Assembly (NCBI GenBank): GCA_023213395.1
Contig: CM041465.1
Location: forward strand, 2,976,001 to 3,040,000
Direction: 5' to 3'
Source: Cycas panzhihuaensis
Taxonomy: Eukaryota > Cycadophyta
DNA length: 64,000 nt
This document shows positions 23,852 through 32,660 of the stretch, piece after piece (within the stretch, counting starts at the first letter, position 1; each line of letters begins with the position of its first letter). The position numbers were made by a program, and so were the translations under genes. Under the pieces are notes generated by a model. It was not told the origin of the DNA. It saw nothing but the letters and a program-made list of their open reading frames with translations, and made no database searches.

Positions 23852-24427
23852 TGTTAAGAACCCAAGCCTTACCACTCTTCCTCTCATGTCTTCTATTAAT
23901 CTTCTTATAATTATCCCATAGGCATAAGTCCAAGAGATGGGAAGCCTTAATAGCCCTGTATATACATACATAAACACACACACACACACACACACATATA
24001 TAGGGCTCGTAAGGATGTCCATCTCTTGGACTTATGCTTGTGGGATAATTACAAGAAGAGTAATATATGTGTGTGTGTGTAGGGCTCTTAAGGTTGCCCA
24101 TATCTTAGACTTATACATGTGGGATAATGACAAGAAGAGTAATATGTGTGTGTGTGTGTGTGTGTATGTGTAGGGCTCTTAAGGTTGCTTATCTCTTGGA
24201 CTTATGCATGTGGGATAATTATAAGGAGAGGAAGAGTGGTATATATATATGGATATGAGTAGGATCACCATTGAGTATTATGATCTTGTGTATTGGAGGT
24301 TGTCCCCTCAAAGGGGCCCATCAATATAAGTCATTACTTGTACTTTTATACTCTTATGTATATTATTATACTCTTATGTTGTTACATATATTTTGAATTG
24401 CTCTTTTTAATTCAAATTCATTCTAAT
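23852..24427 (+). repeat. LTR of element F with a large internal palindrome
   Basis: It starts TGTTAAGAACCC at 23852 and ends ATTCTAAT at 24427, directly followed by a degenerate PBS. The interior has one inverted copy and three direct copies of a block of about 65 bases, separated by (CA)n and (TG)n tracts. No partner LTR was found. The internal region is cut off at 24726 by the LTR of element D. Confidence 0.65.
23870..24241. repeat. Palindrome: one inverted plus three direct copies with CA/TG tracts
   Basis: The outer 16 bases TACCACTCTTCCTCTC (23870-23885) are the exact reverse complement of 24226-24241. A block with CATAAGTCCAAGAGAT...AGCCCT (about 23930-23957) appears inverted as AGGGCT...CTTATG at 24002-24060, 24080-24142 and 24170-24230. 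(CA)n fills the gap after the inverted copy (about 23976-23995). (TG)n precedes the other direct copies (24066-24080, 24145-24167). Confidence 0.85.
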
Positions 24428-24438
24428 TGGTATTAGAG
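24428..24438 (+). promoter_or_regulatory. Degenerate primer-binding site of element F
   Basis: TGGTATTAGAG immediately follows the LTR end. It has one C-to-T change from the canonical core. Confidence 0.5.
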
Positions 24439-24726
24439 AAATGATTTGGGAGGTATTAACAAGGTATTAATATTTTTATTTTTATAGCTTTATCATTATC
24501 ATTTACTCTTTGGTAACTTGTAGTAGTTTACATTATTATTCATAATCTGTTTTAGTTAGTCTAGGCTAGAGACCTTATGTCGAGAGTCTTAAAACATCAT
24601 AGGGATCTATTATACTAAAAAAATTAATATTGATTTTATTAATTCACTTTAATCTTTTATAACTATAATGTAAATTCATAATATTAAAGTGATGTTAATA
24701 TGTTAGTACATTATAAGGGTATTAGT
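24439..24726. other. Short remnant of the element F interior
   Basis: About 290 bases with no coding signal between the F primer-binding site and the left LTR of D. Confidence 0.4.
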
Positions 24727-25110
24727 TGTTTAAACTTTCTAATATCTCCTTCATTTCTTCACACATTTGTATGCTAATGTTTATATTATATAAAAGGACC
24801 CTTTTATGTAATTAAATCATATTAGATAGTAAGTTCAGGTTCACCTCTTATTCTATTAAGTTGGCCTATCATAATGCATTATAATCTTGGTGGATGGCTA
24901 TAAATATTGCCCTACACCTTTGTACTTCATCTTGGATTTTGGTTAATGTAGAAGCTCTGCCTGAGAGAGAACCTACGATGTGGCAAATTCACCTATACCA
25001 TTGCATACTCATATGTCTTGCTTATTTACTTGATTTGTTAAATATTTATCAATATTTTACTCATTATACTTGAATCAAAGTATACATATTTAGATCTTGA
25101 TGTTTTCACA
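24727..25110 (+). repeat. 5' LTR of element D (384 bp)
   Basis: It starts TGTTTAAACTTTC and ends TTTTCACA beside a PBS. It is about 85 bases longer than the right copy, which lacks an internal segment between the ...TATATAAAA block and the CTACACCTTTGTA block. Confidence 0.85.
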
Positions 25111-25122
25111 TGGTATCAGAGT
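25111..25122 (+). promoter_or_regulatory. Primer-binding site of element D
   Basis: TGGTATCAGAGT directly follows the LTR. It has one mismatch at the last base of the canonical motif. Confidence 0.8.
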
Positions 25123-25184
25123 TGTACATGCATACCTCCTCCATATTAGATTATAGCAAAAGATGAAGTTGGTGTGACATAAGT

Positions 25185-25482
25185 TGGAATGGGTTAATGC
25201 CACAAGGTCATTGCGTTAGTTGATTATTTCTAAAAAGGGTCTTAAGTGAACATTAAATTAGATCACTTAAGTGAAATGCACTTTCATGTGCATTATATGT
25301 AATTTCATTTTACCTAACTCTAATGCTCCCTCTCTCAATATAAAAGTAAAAGCTCAATGGAGGAGGCTCATTCTTACCTCTTTATTTTATGAAAGCTTCT
25401 CTCTTTCTCTCAAGTCTTTCTTACTCCCATGTTTTCCTTTGTATTTAGTGCATGGAGATGAAGAATAGATCCACTCTTTTCA
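25185..25482 (+). repeat. 5' LTR of C1 (298 bp)
   Basis: It aligns end to end with 36438-36735 and with both C2 LTRs, starting TGGAATGGGTTAATG and ending CACTCTTTTCA. It includes ATATAAAAGT, a TATA-like motif. Confidence 0.9.
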
Positions 25483-25484
25483 TA

Positions 25485-25496
25485 TGGTATTAGAGC
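25485..25496 (+). promoter_or_regulatory. Primer-binding site of C1
   Basis: TGGTATTAGAGC is two bases after the LTR. The intact form TGGTATCAGAGC is at the same place in C2. Confidence 0.85.
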
Positions 25497-25529
25497 TTGC
25501 TTCCTTTATATTCCTCACTTGTACTTGTA

Positions 25530-25534
25530 ATGGA
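25530..25534. repeat. Target-site duplication ATGGA, left copy of H
   Basis: ATGGA is repeated at 29478-29482. The undisrupted site is visible in C2 (CTTGCAATGGAGCCATCAC near 37320), which shows H inserted into the C1 leader. Confidence 0.95.
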
Positions 25535-25813
25535 TGTTAGGATTAGTAATTTGACAAGCACATCAAACCCTAATGGTGAGCAACAAAAGATGAAGTATGC
25601 ACAGAATAGATACCATATTGGAGAATTGGCCAAAACTCAATTATGAACAAGTAAGAGTACATACTTATAGTACAACTTCACCACTAGAGAAAGAACCCCA
25701 TTGGACTACTTAGAGGTGGTGCACATATCAAGGTGGCCCACAACTCTAATATAGAATACACAAGATAGAGAGAGTTTACATAGGGCTAATGGAATTGAGT
25801 ATTACACTCAACA
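25535..25813 (-). repeat. 3' LTR of H (279 bp)
   Basis: On the minus strand it begins TGTTGAGTG and ends CCTAACA. It matches 29199-29477 with five transitions. Confidence 0.95.
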
Positions 25814-25824
25814 TTCCCCCCTGT
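25814..25824 (-). promoter_or_regulatory. Polypurine tract of H
   Basis: TTCCCCCCTGT on the plus strand is ACAGGGGGGAA on the minus strand, directly abutting the 3' LTR. Confidence 0.85.
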
Positions 25825-25907
25825 AATAGTCAATTACATAAATATCGTCACTTCAATGATAAGCTCAAGTCTCCAAAAATCCGGATCGTAATCGCCGCAC
25901 ATAATAG

Positions 25908-26400
25908 AAAGCTGCTGAAGTCCATATGAAGTAGAGTCCATCTAGGAATGCATGGGTTATCACCACCGCAACCGCCATTGGGTAGGAACTCCTCTCAGTA
26001 CGTGGAACAATCAGAGCGGCAAGAGTAGTCAGATAAGGTCCCACCCTTGCTCATATGGGAGTGCAAGGTGAAAATATATATAATAAGCACATGGCACATG
26101 GCACATGGCAAGAGTCTCCAAAAGTCTACTGGATTATAAATGCTGCTGGATCATAAATATTACTAGATCATAAACACTGATGCACCGAATAAAAAGCTGC
26201 TGAAGTCCATATGAAGTGGAGTCCATCTACCGGAATGCATGGGTTATCAGCCGCTGCAACCGCCAGTTGGGTAGGAACTCCCTTTGTATACGTGGAGCGA
26301 TGAGTCGGCAAGAGTAGTCAGATAAGGTCCCACCCCTTGCTCGTATGGGAGTGCAAGTAGGAAAATATATATGTATAAAGCACATGGCAAGCAAGAGTAG
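25908..26400 (-). repeat. Diverged tandem duplication in H (about 205-bp units)
   Basis: Units at 25908-26115 and 26193-26400 share AAAGCTGCTGAAGTCCATA, GGAATGCATGGGTTATCA, CAAGAGTAGTCAGATAAGG and CACATGGCA, separated by about 75 bases. The first unit ends in three short CACATGG repeats. No coding role is evident. Confidence 0.85.
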
Positions 26401-26514
26401 CTTCTGAAAGTGTGTCCTACCTCTTGCTCAATAGGGCTAGCACTTCTTCGGCATCTAATGGCCGGAAATACAATGGCACTATGGCCTCAAACATGCCACA
26501 TGGGCTAAAAAGAT

Positions 26515-26646
26515 GCCTCATTGGGCTAACAACTTGCCACCATAGGCAAAAATAACCAGCATTAGAAATTTTTACATGATGCCTCATTGGGCTAACAACT
26601 TGCCACCATGGGCAAAAATAACCAGCATTTGAAATTTTTACATGAC
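26515..26646 (-). repeat. 66-bp tandem duplication in H
   Basis: Two adjacent units (26515-26580, 26581-26646) of GCCTCATTGGGCTAACAACT...TTTTACATGA. Since 66 is divisible by three, a minus-strand ORF (26752-26417) carries a repeated 22-residue unit, but no family is recognised. Confidence 0.85.
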
Positions 26647-27393
26647 TGAAAATGATATGTGACTTGTGTAGCACAGGTGACTCTCTCTCATAAATGAAGT
26701 ACAATATGATCACAATGGGTTCTTCAAGAGCTAAAAAAGGTCCATAGTACATGTCATCCCCCCCATTCGGGGTACATTACATCAAGAAAACCTTGAAAAT
26801 ACAATATGTGCCTGAAGAAACTGAGAAAAAATGAAGATAAATAGGAACTTGTGACTTTGAACTTAAAAATCTCCATGAAAACAGCTCCAAAATGTGTCAA
26901 ATGACCTATCAAATGAAATCTCTCTCTATTACGGATCCAACGCAATAGACGGAACTGAAATCGGACCTCCCAATCTCAGGATACAGTTAAAAACGTGACA
27001 AGTACCCCTTAATAATGCCGAAAAAGGATGAAATAGGAGGTTAGCCCCCTTCATAAGCTGGCTGTTGGTCATATGAAGGTTCCATAAAACCAGGGCTAAA
27101 ATGATGAGGAGCTAGACGGACCCGAAATCAATATCCAATTTGATTAAATGTATTTTTTCAAATCGAAAAAAATAATAACTTTTGATAATGAAATTACGTC
27201 CGTCGAAAACGCCCAAATCGAATAACAAAAAAAATATTAACCCTAAGTAGGGTTTGTCCATCGTCTTCAAAAAAATGTTGTCACCATAGTGTGCAGGTCT
27301 CGCTGCCTGCCATGATATGCAGGTCTCATATGTGCGAAGAAGGACCTCAAATGTCCGAATATCTGTGAAATCAGCAGTATTTAAAAACTGCAC

Positions 27394-27658
27394 ATGAACG
27401 TTGCACTTGCTCAACACAGGGAGAGAATACTTTGGGGAAATACAGAATGGGTTGATCCCCCTGGAGCCATTAGTAGACGAATTGTCTCAGACGGCGATTG
27501 GTCTTCTTCAGAGTGGCAACCAGACTGTGTATGTGGGGCGCTCTTCCCCTTTCCCGTTTGGACAGCTTCAAGATCTGGAGCCTGTGATTGGCAATGGTGA
27601 TCCCATGCTCTGCAGGAACTCGTGGTTGAAATACGTCATGTCTTCCTCTTCCAGCTAG
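27394..27658 (+). pseudogene. Unidentified G+C-richer coding-like segment in H (antisense)
   Basis: Two overlapping plus-strand frames cover this stretch. The frame from 27401 reads LIPLEPLVDELSQTAIGLLQ and then FGQLQDLEPVIGNGDPML, which looks like real protein, and base composition is richer in G+C than the surroundings. It runs opposite to H's transcription. I do not recognise the family. It may be a second captured host gene fragment or part of a decayed open reading frame of an ancestral element. Confidence 0.4.
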
Positions 27659-27830
27659 TTGCCTCCGCGGATGGGGGTGCTGGTACACACTGCCTCACGC
27701 AGGACACCCAGGCAGAGCTACGCTCTTCGCGCGACTGATAATTTCACGCATTTGTTATCTTTTTCTTTCAGCTGGTTGTGTGCGAACAGTAGGTCATATT
27801 CGTACACTAAAGAAGGTTCCATGTCCATCA

Positions 27831-28094
27831 TGCTCTTACAATCTGAGGCACACATTATTGTCTCATCACATCTTTTATCCGTGCTGCAAGTGTGATTTCT
27901 TCTGAGTTACGAGGATAATCCAAACTAATCAACTCATCGTCAAGGGCATTCAAAATTCGGCAAAACATATCTACAACCGTGGGACCTTTACTTAAGGAAG
28001 ACAACAAATCCAGGAAGACTGACGGCCAACGCGATGGGTACTCCATAAATATCAAAATAGTAAAAATTTGAGCTAACTTATTTCTCACAAAAAA
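27831..28094 (-). pseudogene. Captured fragment of exportin-T (tRNA exportin, PAUSED/XPOT)
   Basis: Exportin-T is the importin-beta-family carrier that moves tRNA from nucleus to cytoplasm with Ran-GTP. The minus-strand frame here reads VRNKLAQIFTILIFMEYPSR, then WPSVFLDLLSSLSKG, VVDMFCRILNALDDELISLD and ITLAARIKDVMRQ. From memory this matches the N-terminal part of plant exportin-T (roughly residues 80-165 of about 990) in order and without gaps. A TAA at 27855-27857 replaces an expected Gln, and homology resumes for eight codons (CVPQIVRA) to 27831. Nothing else of the gene is present. It lies in the sense orientation of H. It is a captured, non-functional piece and not the host locus. Confidence 0.8.
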
Positions 28095-28582
28095 CCGGTC
28101 TCTCTGCCCCACAAAATTTATTTGGAAACCCTTCTCCTTGTGTATCTCAAACTTCAACTGTTATAAGGCTACTTAGGCCATTCCTTTCAAAGTCCTCCCT
28201 TGCAGAATTTGCTCGAAGCTCATGGAAATCAAATGTATAAACATGACACAGGTGCACCCGTGCCAATGCAAGGTGGTGAGAGAGCCACTTCGACTGCATT
28301 CCAAAGACCAAACACCTGTGATGATTTCTAAAAAGGAGATGACAAAGTCGATGTACATTATGTACAGGACACGAGTCCCGTGGCCCGTAACTAGAGTCCA
28401 TAACTCGTGAGTTGGTGCCAACAAATGCACAAAACCACTTTTTATTGAAAACCTCAGATCCAAAAGGCTTCCTAATACTGTCGGTGGGCAAAACACCAAC
28501 TGCTCTAAGGCTCGCCTCACGGGAATTCAATCGATCAAGCTTCTATATCTTCTTAACATAGCACCATGGAAGGAGAAAGCTC

Positions 28583-28601
28583 TTTTTTTTTTTTTTTTTT
28601 T
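28583..28601 (-). repeat. Run of 19 T (poly-A in H sense)
   Basis: An uninterrupted T tract on the plus strand, so A19 on H's sense strand, in the middle of the element. It may be a simple homopolymer or the trace of a polyadenylated RNA joined during reverse transcription. Confidence 0.6.
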
Positions 28602-29186
28602 CGGTAAAAAAATACATGAGAACAGGCCAAATTTTGAAGGCCTTGGATACAAAAAAAATTTCTGAATATTTTTCACATAAAACGAATACATATCAAAAAA
28701 CATGACCTTTATCCACCTGGAGAGCTGCAAAAAAAAATTTGAAATAGAGTTGCTCCTGGCCAAGAAGAACTCACACAACTGCTGTCAACGATCTGGGTTG
28801 TATTATTGTCCACTGACATGCAACGGAGATGGTGTTCCAGTAATTGGAATCTGAACATGAGTTTTTGTGGACTTTCACCTGCATGCAATATTATTGGCGC
28901 CACATGTGGAGAAAATGTCCACTGAAAGCAAAGATCAACAGGCTTCAAATAGCTACAAAACTTCAAAACAGACTTGAAAACAGTGTCTCCTCATCACCAA
29001 AATAGCCCTTCAAAATTTGATATCAGTCCTATAACAAAATATGCATTAGATATAACTTGAAATGATTTTCAACTTGACGAAGTCACGAAACAGGCACATC
29101 AAAAAATTTACAAGGTGTGAAAGCTCAAAAACATGAATGACATGTACTAGGATTTGCAAGAAAGGCCTCCAAGGGTTGAACCTTGG

Positions 29187-29198
29187 GCTCTGATACCA
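29187..29198 (-). promoter_or_regulatory. Primer-binding site of H
   Basis: GCTCTGATACCA is the complement of TGGTATCAGAGC and directly abuts the 5' LTR start at 29199 (minus strand). Confidence 0.92.
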
Positions 29199-29477
29199 TG
29201 TTAGGATTAGTAATTTGACAAGCACATCAAACCCTAATGGTGAGCAACAAAAGATGAAGTATGCACAGAATAGACACCATGTTGGAGAATTGGCCAAAAC
29301 TCAATTATGAACAAGTAAGAGTACATACTTATAGTATAACTTCACCACTAGAGAAAGAACCCCATTGGACTACTTAGAGGTGGCGCACATATCAAGGTGG
29401 CCCACAACTCTAATATAGAATACACAAGATAGAGAGAGTTTACATAGGGCTAATGGAATTGAGTATTACACCCAACA
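29199..29477 (-). repeat. 5' LTR of H (279 bp)
   Basis: Same length as the 3' LTR and five transitions apart from it. It is followed by the TSD ATGGA at 29478-29482. Confidence 0.95.
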
Positions 29478-29482
29478 ATGGA

Positions 29483-31491
29483 GCCATCACTTCCTTCTCT
29501 TCCATAATCCATATGGTGAAGGAGATTGTGAAAGTGGATTTAGAAATATTTTCAAGTTCTTATCATAGTATATTTAGTATTATTTACTTTTACTTTCTCT
29601 TTTATAAATTTAGAAGCATAATATAAGGAGTTGTAAGGCCCAAGGATTCTAATTCTTTGGTGTCCATTTATACTATCTCATTCTTATTTTCTTTCCCCTC
29701 TTTTTGTCCATTTAACAAAGGAAAATATTGCTGAAAATTTTTCAGCTTTTAGAAGAATGATTATAAGGGGAGGTTCTACCCACTTTTTTTAAAGAATTTA
29801 GATCCATTTAAAATATCCATCATTGTATGCTCTCATCTTTCCTATATTGGGATCCTGGTGATAAAAAAATGATGAAATTTTCATATAGTATCATGTGTTA
29901 ATGAGATATTAGCAAGCTAAAATTTCTGCTGAAATAAAATCTGCTTACTAAATTTCATAAGTCTGTAAAATCTTCTACATAGCTCTAATTGACCTAATTC
30001 TAATTAGTAAAGATGAGGCTATGAGTTTAGTTTCTAGCACAAAAATCAACATCCAATTTTATTACTACATAAGAAAGTTATTGTTGTTTTAGTGAATAGT
30101 AGTTATTTTTAGTAAAAATTCTAGAAAAATATATTCTACTAAATTTGTAGGATTGCCAAAATTTTTTCAAAACTTATTTGGAATAATTACACTTCCTAAA
30201 GATGAAGCTATAAGTCTATTTTATAGCACAAAAACTAAAACTCAATTTTGTTATTCTCAAAGAAAGTTATTGCTATTTTAGTGAAGATTTTTTTTTATAT
30301 ATATTAAAAAAAAAAAAGTGAAGAAATTTTCTTCCTTCTTTTTATAAGGCTTAAAAGCCCATTATAAAAGTAAGTAAAAAAACACCTGGATTGGAGCAAT
30401 ATCTAATGTCCTTACTCACTTATCAGCATTATATTTTAACACTCTAAAATTACTTCAAGCAATCACTCTAAAGATACTCAAAGCAAGCACTTTAAAGGCA
30501 CTCCAAGCAAGCACTTTAAAAGCACTCCAAGCAAGCATTCTATTTTCAGTTATATGTATATTTGATGCATATTTGATAATCTTTTCACTCTCCCTAAAAG
30601 GAACACATCACATACATTATTTTCTGCCATCTTATACCTATTTACATACTTGCCAAGGTTGAGATACCTTGGTTGGCAGAATGTTATTCCATAAAGGTGT
30701 GGGTTTCAAGTTGGGATTAGACTAAACTAGAATATTGGTGAGGTTTGGTTAGCCACACCATCATTCCTCAATCAGGGATCATCTTGATAACCAACCGAGA
30801 AAAATAAAACTTTAATATAAGATTAAAATACTCTATCTAATATCTGTCATAGCTATGGGTATGCACGTACCACTCTTTAGAGGAGGTATATAGATGCTCA
30901 TTGGTAAACTGAGTGAGGATTAGGAGTACTTGGACTCCATTGTGACTTAGATTTCATCACCAAATACAACTGTGAGTATCACGGGTGAAGGGAAACTTAA
31001 TTCTACTATAAGCCTAGGCATCCCTTTAACAACCTCAACTATATATTGGACACAAGTTAAAGGTTATTGGGTTGATTACACATCCTACATTTGAGTTTCA
31101 AGTTGTGTATACCCAATGATGTCAGCTTCTATATTGGCCTACAATCTTGTATATTGATCACTTACTTATTTGTAAAAAGTGATCCATAGTGTAATCACAA
31201 TCATAGTGCTTCTTATATTCCTGTTGCATCAAGTTAATATTTTCCATAAGTGTTAGTAGCCAAATTTCATCATAGTGCTTCTTATATTCCTAGTACATTA
31301 GGTTAATATTTGTCATAAGTGTTGGTGACTTTTCTCTAAGTTACTCCCTTCATCTTTGAGCAATCATTCTCACTTATTCTTCCTTCTACTACACTACTTC
31401 ATTACATCTCCTATTTATAAATAGTGATTGGTCATTTACTGCCATCACTTTTGTAATCCCTTGTTCATTTCTTCGCTTCTCAAAAGATACT
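29483..31491 (+). other. Untranslated leader of C1 (continuation after H)
   Basis: About 2 kb between PBS and the gag ATG, homologous along its length to 37294-39297 of C2. It contains direct repeats of a CACTCCAAGCAAG-type motif (about 30447-30538), a decayed hairpin at 30383-30410, CCAAGG...CCTTGG near 30655-30680, and a tandem pair of about 66 bases (31203-31335). No ORF is conserved between the two copies, so the leader is non-coding. Confidence 0.7.
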
Positions 31492-32660
31492 ATGTCTTCA
31501 TAATTAAAGAAAAATATGAACTGCATTCTTAAAGGGAAAGAAAATTAGGATATATGGTTCACTAGTGTCATAAATATTGTAAAGTATGAAGGTCTTTGGA
31601 GAGATCACTTGTAACCTATACCATTTATTGTAGCTACAACTACCACAGCTACTTCTGGAGGAGGTGCTCTAACTATTCCCACTGAAGCTACAACTAAACA
31701 CCAATGGAAACTTGATGATAATAAAATATAGTCTGGGATACTTTTTCTTATTGATTATTCCTTGTGTAATCTCATTGATGAAGTTGTACATGATACAACA
31801 TGGAAAGTTCTTAAAATTCTTAAGAAGAACTTTGTCACTAAATCAGAATTAGAATTTGTTCATGTAGTGCTAAAGATGAATAAATTAAAAATATAAAAAG
31901 GACATGCAAATGAGACAATCAATCTCCTTCATCCAATCAAGATAAAGATTTCAAAACTCAACGTATTGCATGGGCTTTCTTGATTTAATCATGTTTCCAT
32001 ATCCTAGATTATAAAAATCTATTAGGAAGTCTTCAATCTAATGGCACTTTGAAGACCCCAAACTTTGAGGCTCTTGCTGATAAGTTCATTGAATTTGATA
32101 AGAACTTTAATACCAACTTGTCCACTACATTAGATCTAGTTGATGTTGCTTTTGAAGTAGAAGAAGATCTTTTTTATACTAAAATCAAGGTTAATACTCC
32201 TGCAGAGGTAGTAATTCCCATGGAAGAGGCAGAGGTAGACAATAGGGATAACATCCTCTTGGTCAACATACTACTCAACTCCAACAAAAATAGTCTAAAG
32301 GCCAAAGCTAAAATAATCAACGTAGACCCTGATCCAGTAATCAAAGATAATCCAACTAGCCCAATATTTCTTATAGGACTAGAAATCAAATAATTATATA
32401 CCAAAGGTGTAATAGAAAAGGATACTATGCCAAAAATTACAGAATTGCTACCAACAAACTACCAAGCTATTAACAGTACCATGGTGCACATAATATTGAT
32501 AATACTTCTTTTGAAGATGCTTTTGGTAAAATGCAATTTGCTCATGCACACCTTCAAAGAATTGGAACCACTTCAACAAATGTTATTCATAGATCCACTA
32601 AGTATATTGAGGCTCATTATGGCTACGCTTATTCACTTTTTCCTTCACCATTGAGTTATA
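31492..32660 (+). pseudogene. gag: C1 gag, decayed
   Basis: The copia capsid/nucleocapsid gene. The ATG at 31492 aligns with 39298 of C2. Codon 4 is TAA here only, while codon 19 is TAG (31546-31548) in both copies, at the place of the Tyr in the usual ENYDxW gag motif. A later segment (32049-32393) aligns with C2 gag (FEALADKFIEFDKNF). The zinc knuckle near 32399-32443 has Tyr for Cys-1, Tyr for His and Tyr for the final Cys (32438-32440). The last change is also found in C2. Confidence 0.75.

Larger units (their letters stand above)
25535..29477 (-). mobile_element. Non-autonomous LTR element H with captured exportin-T fragment
   Basis: 3943 bp, minus orientation. Two 279-bp LTRs (25535-25813, 29199-29477) differ at 5 positions, all transitions. 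It has TSD ATGGA, a PBS abutting the 5' LTR and a G-rich PPT abutting the 3' LTR. The interior (25814-29186) has no recognisable gag, protease, integrase, RT or RNase H, so H must use proteins of another element, like LARD-type elements. It contains a fragment similar to plant exportin-T in sense orientation, a G+C-richer unknown segment in antisense, tandem duplications, and a run of 19 T. It is inserted in the leader of C1. Confidence 0.92.

Noticed and set aside
23937-24173. ORF with Thr-His or Val-Cys repeats
   Set aside because: Translation of (CA)n/(TG)n microsatellites in the F LTR.
23870-24241. CRISPR-like repeat array
   Set aside because: Few copies, one inverted, separated by dinucleotide tracts, in an LTR of a eukaryotic element.
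24727-24731. Target-site duplication for D
   Set aside because: The bases before 24727 (TTAGT) do not recur after 46395, where a PBS-like sequence begins.
27831-28094. Exportin-T as a resident host gene
   Set aside because: Only about 90 residues are present, with a stop, and everything lies between the LTRs of H. No further exons are seen on either side.
28147-28530. Two overlapping minus-strand ORFs of 115-127 codons in H
   Set aside because: Adjacent to the exportin-T piece and possibly part of captured DNA, but I could not recognise a protein in either frame, so no gene is called.
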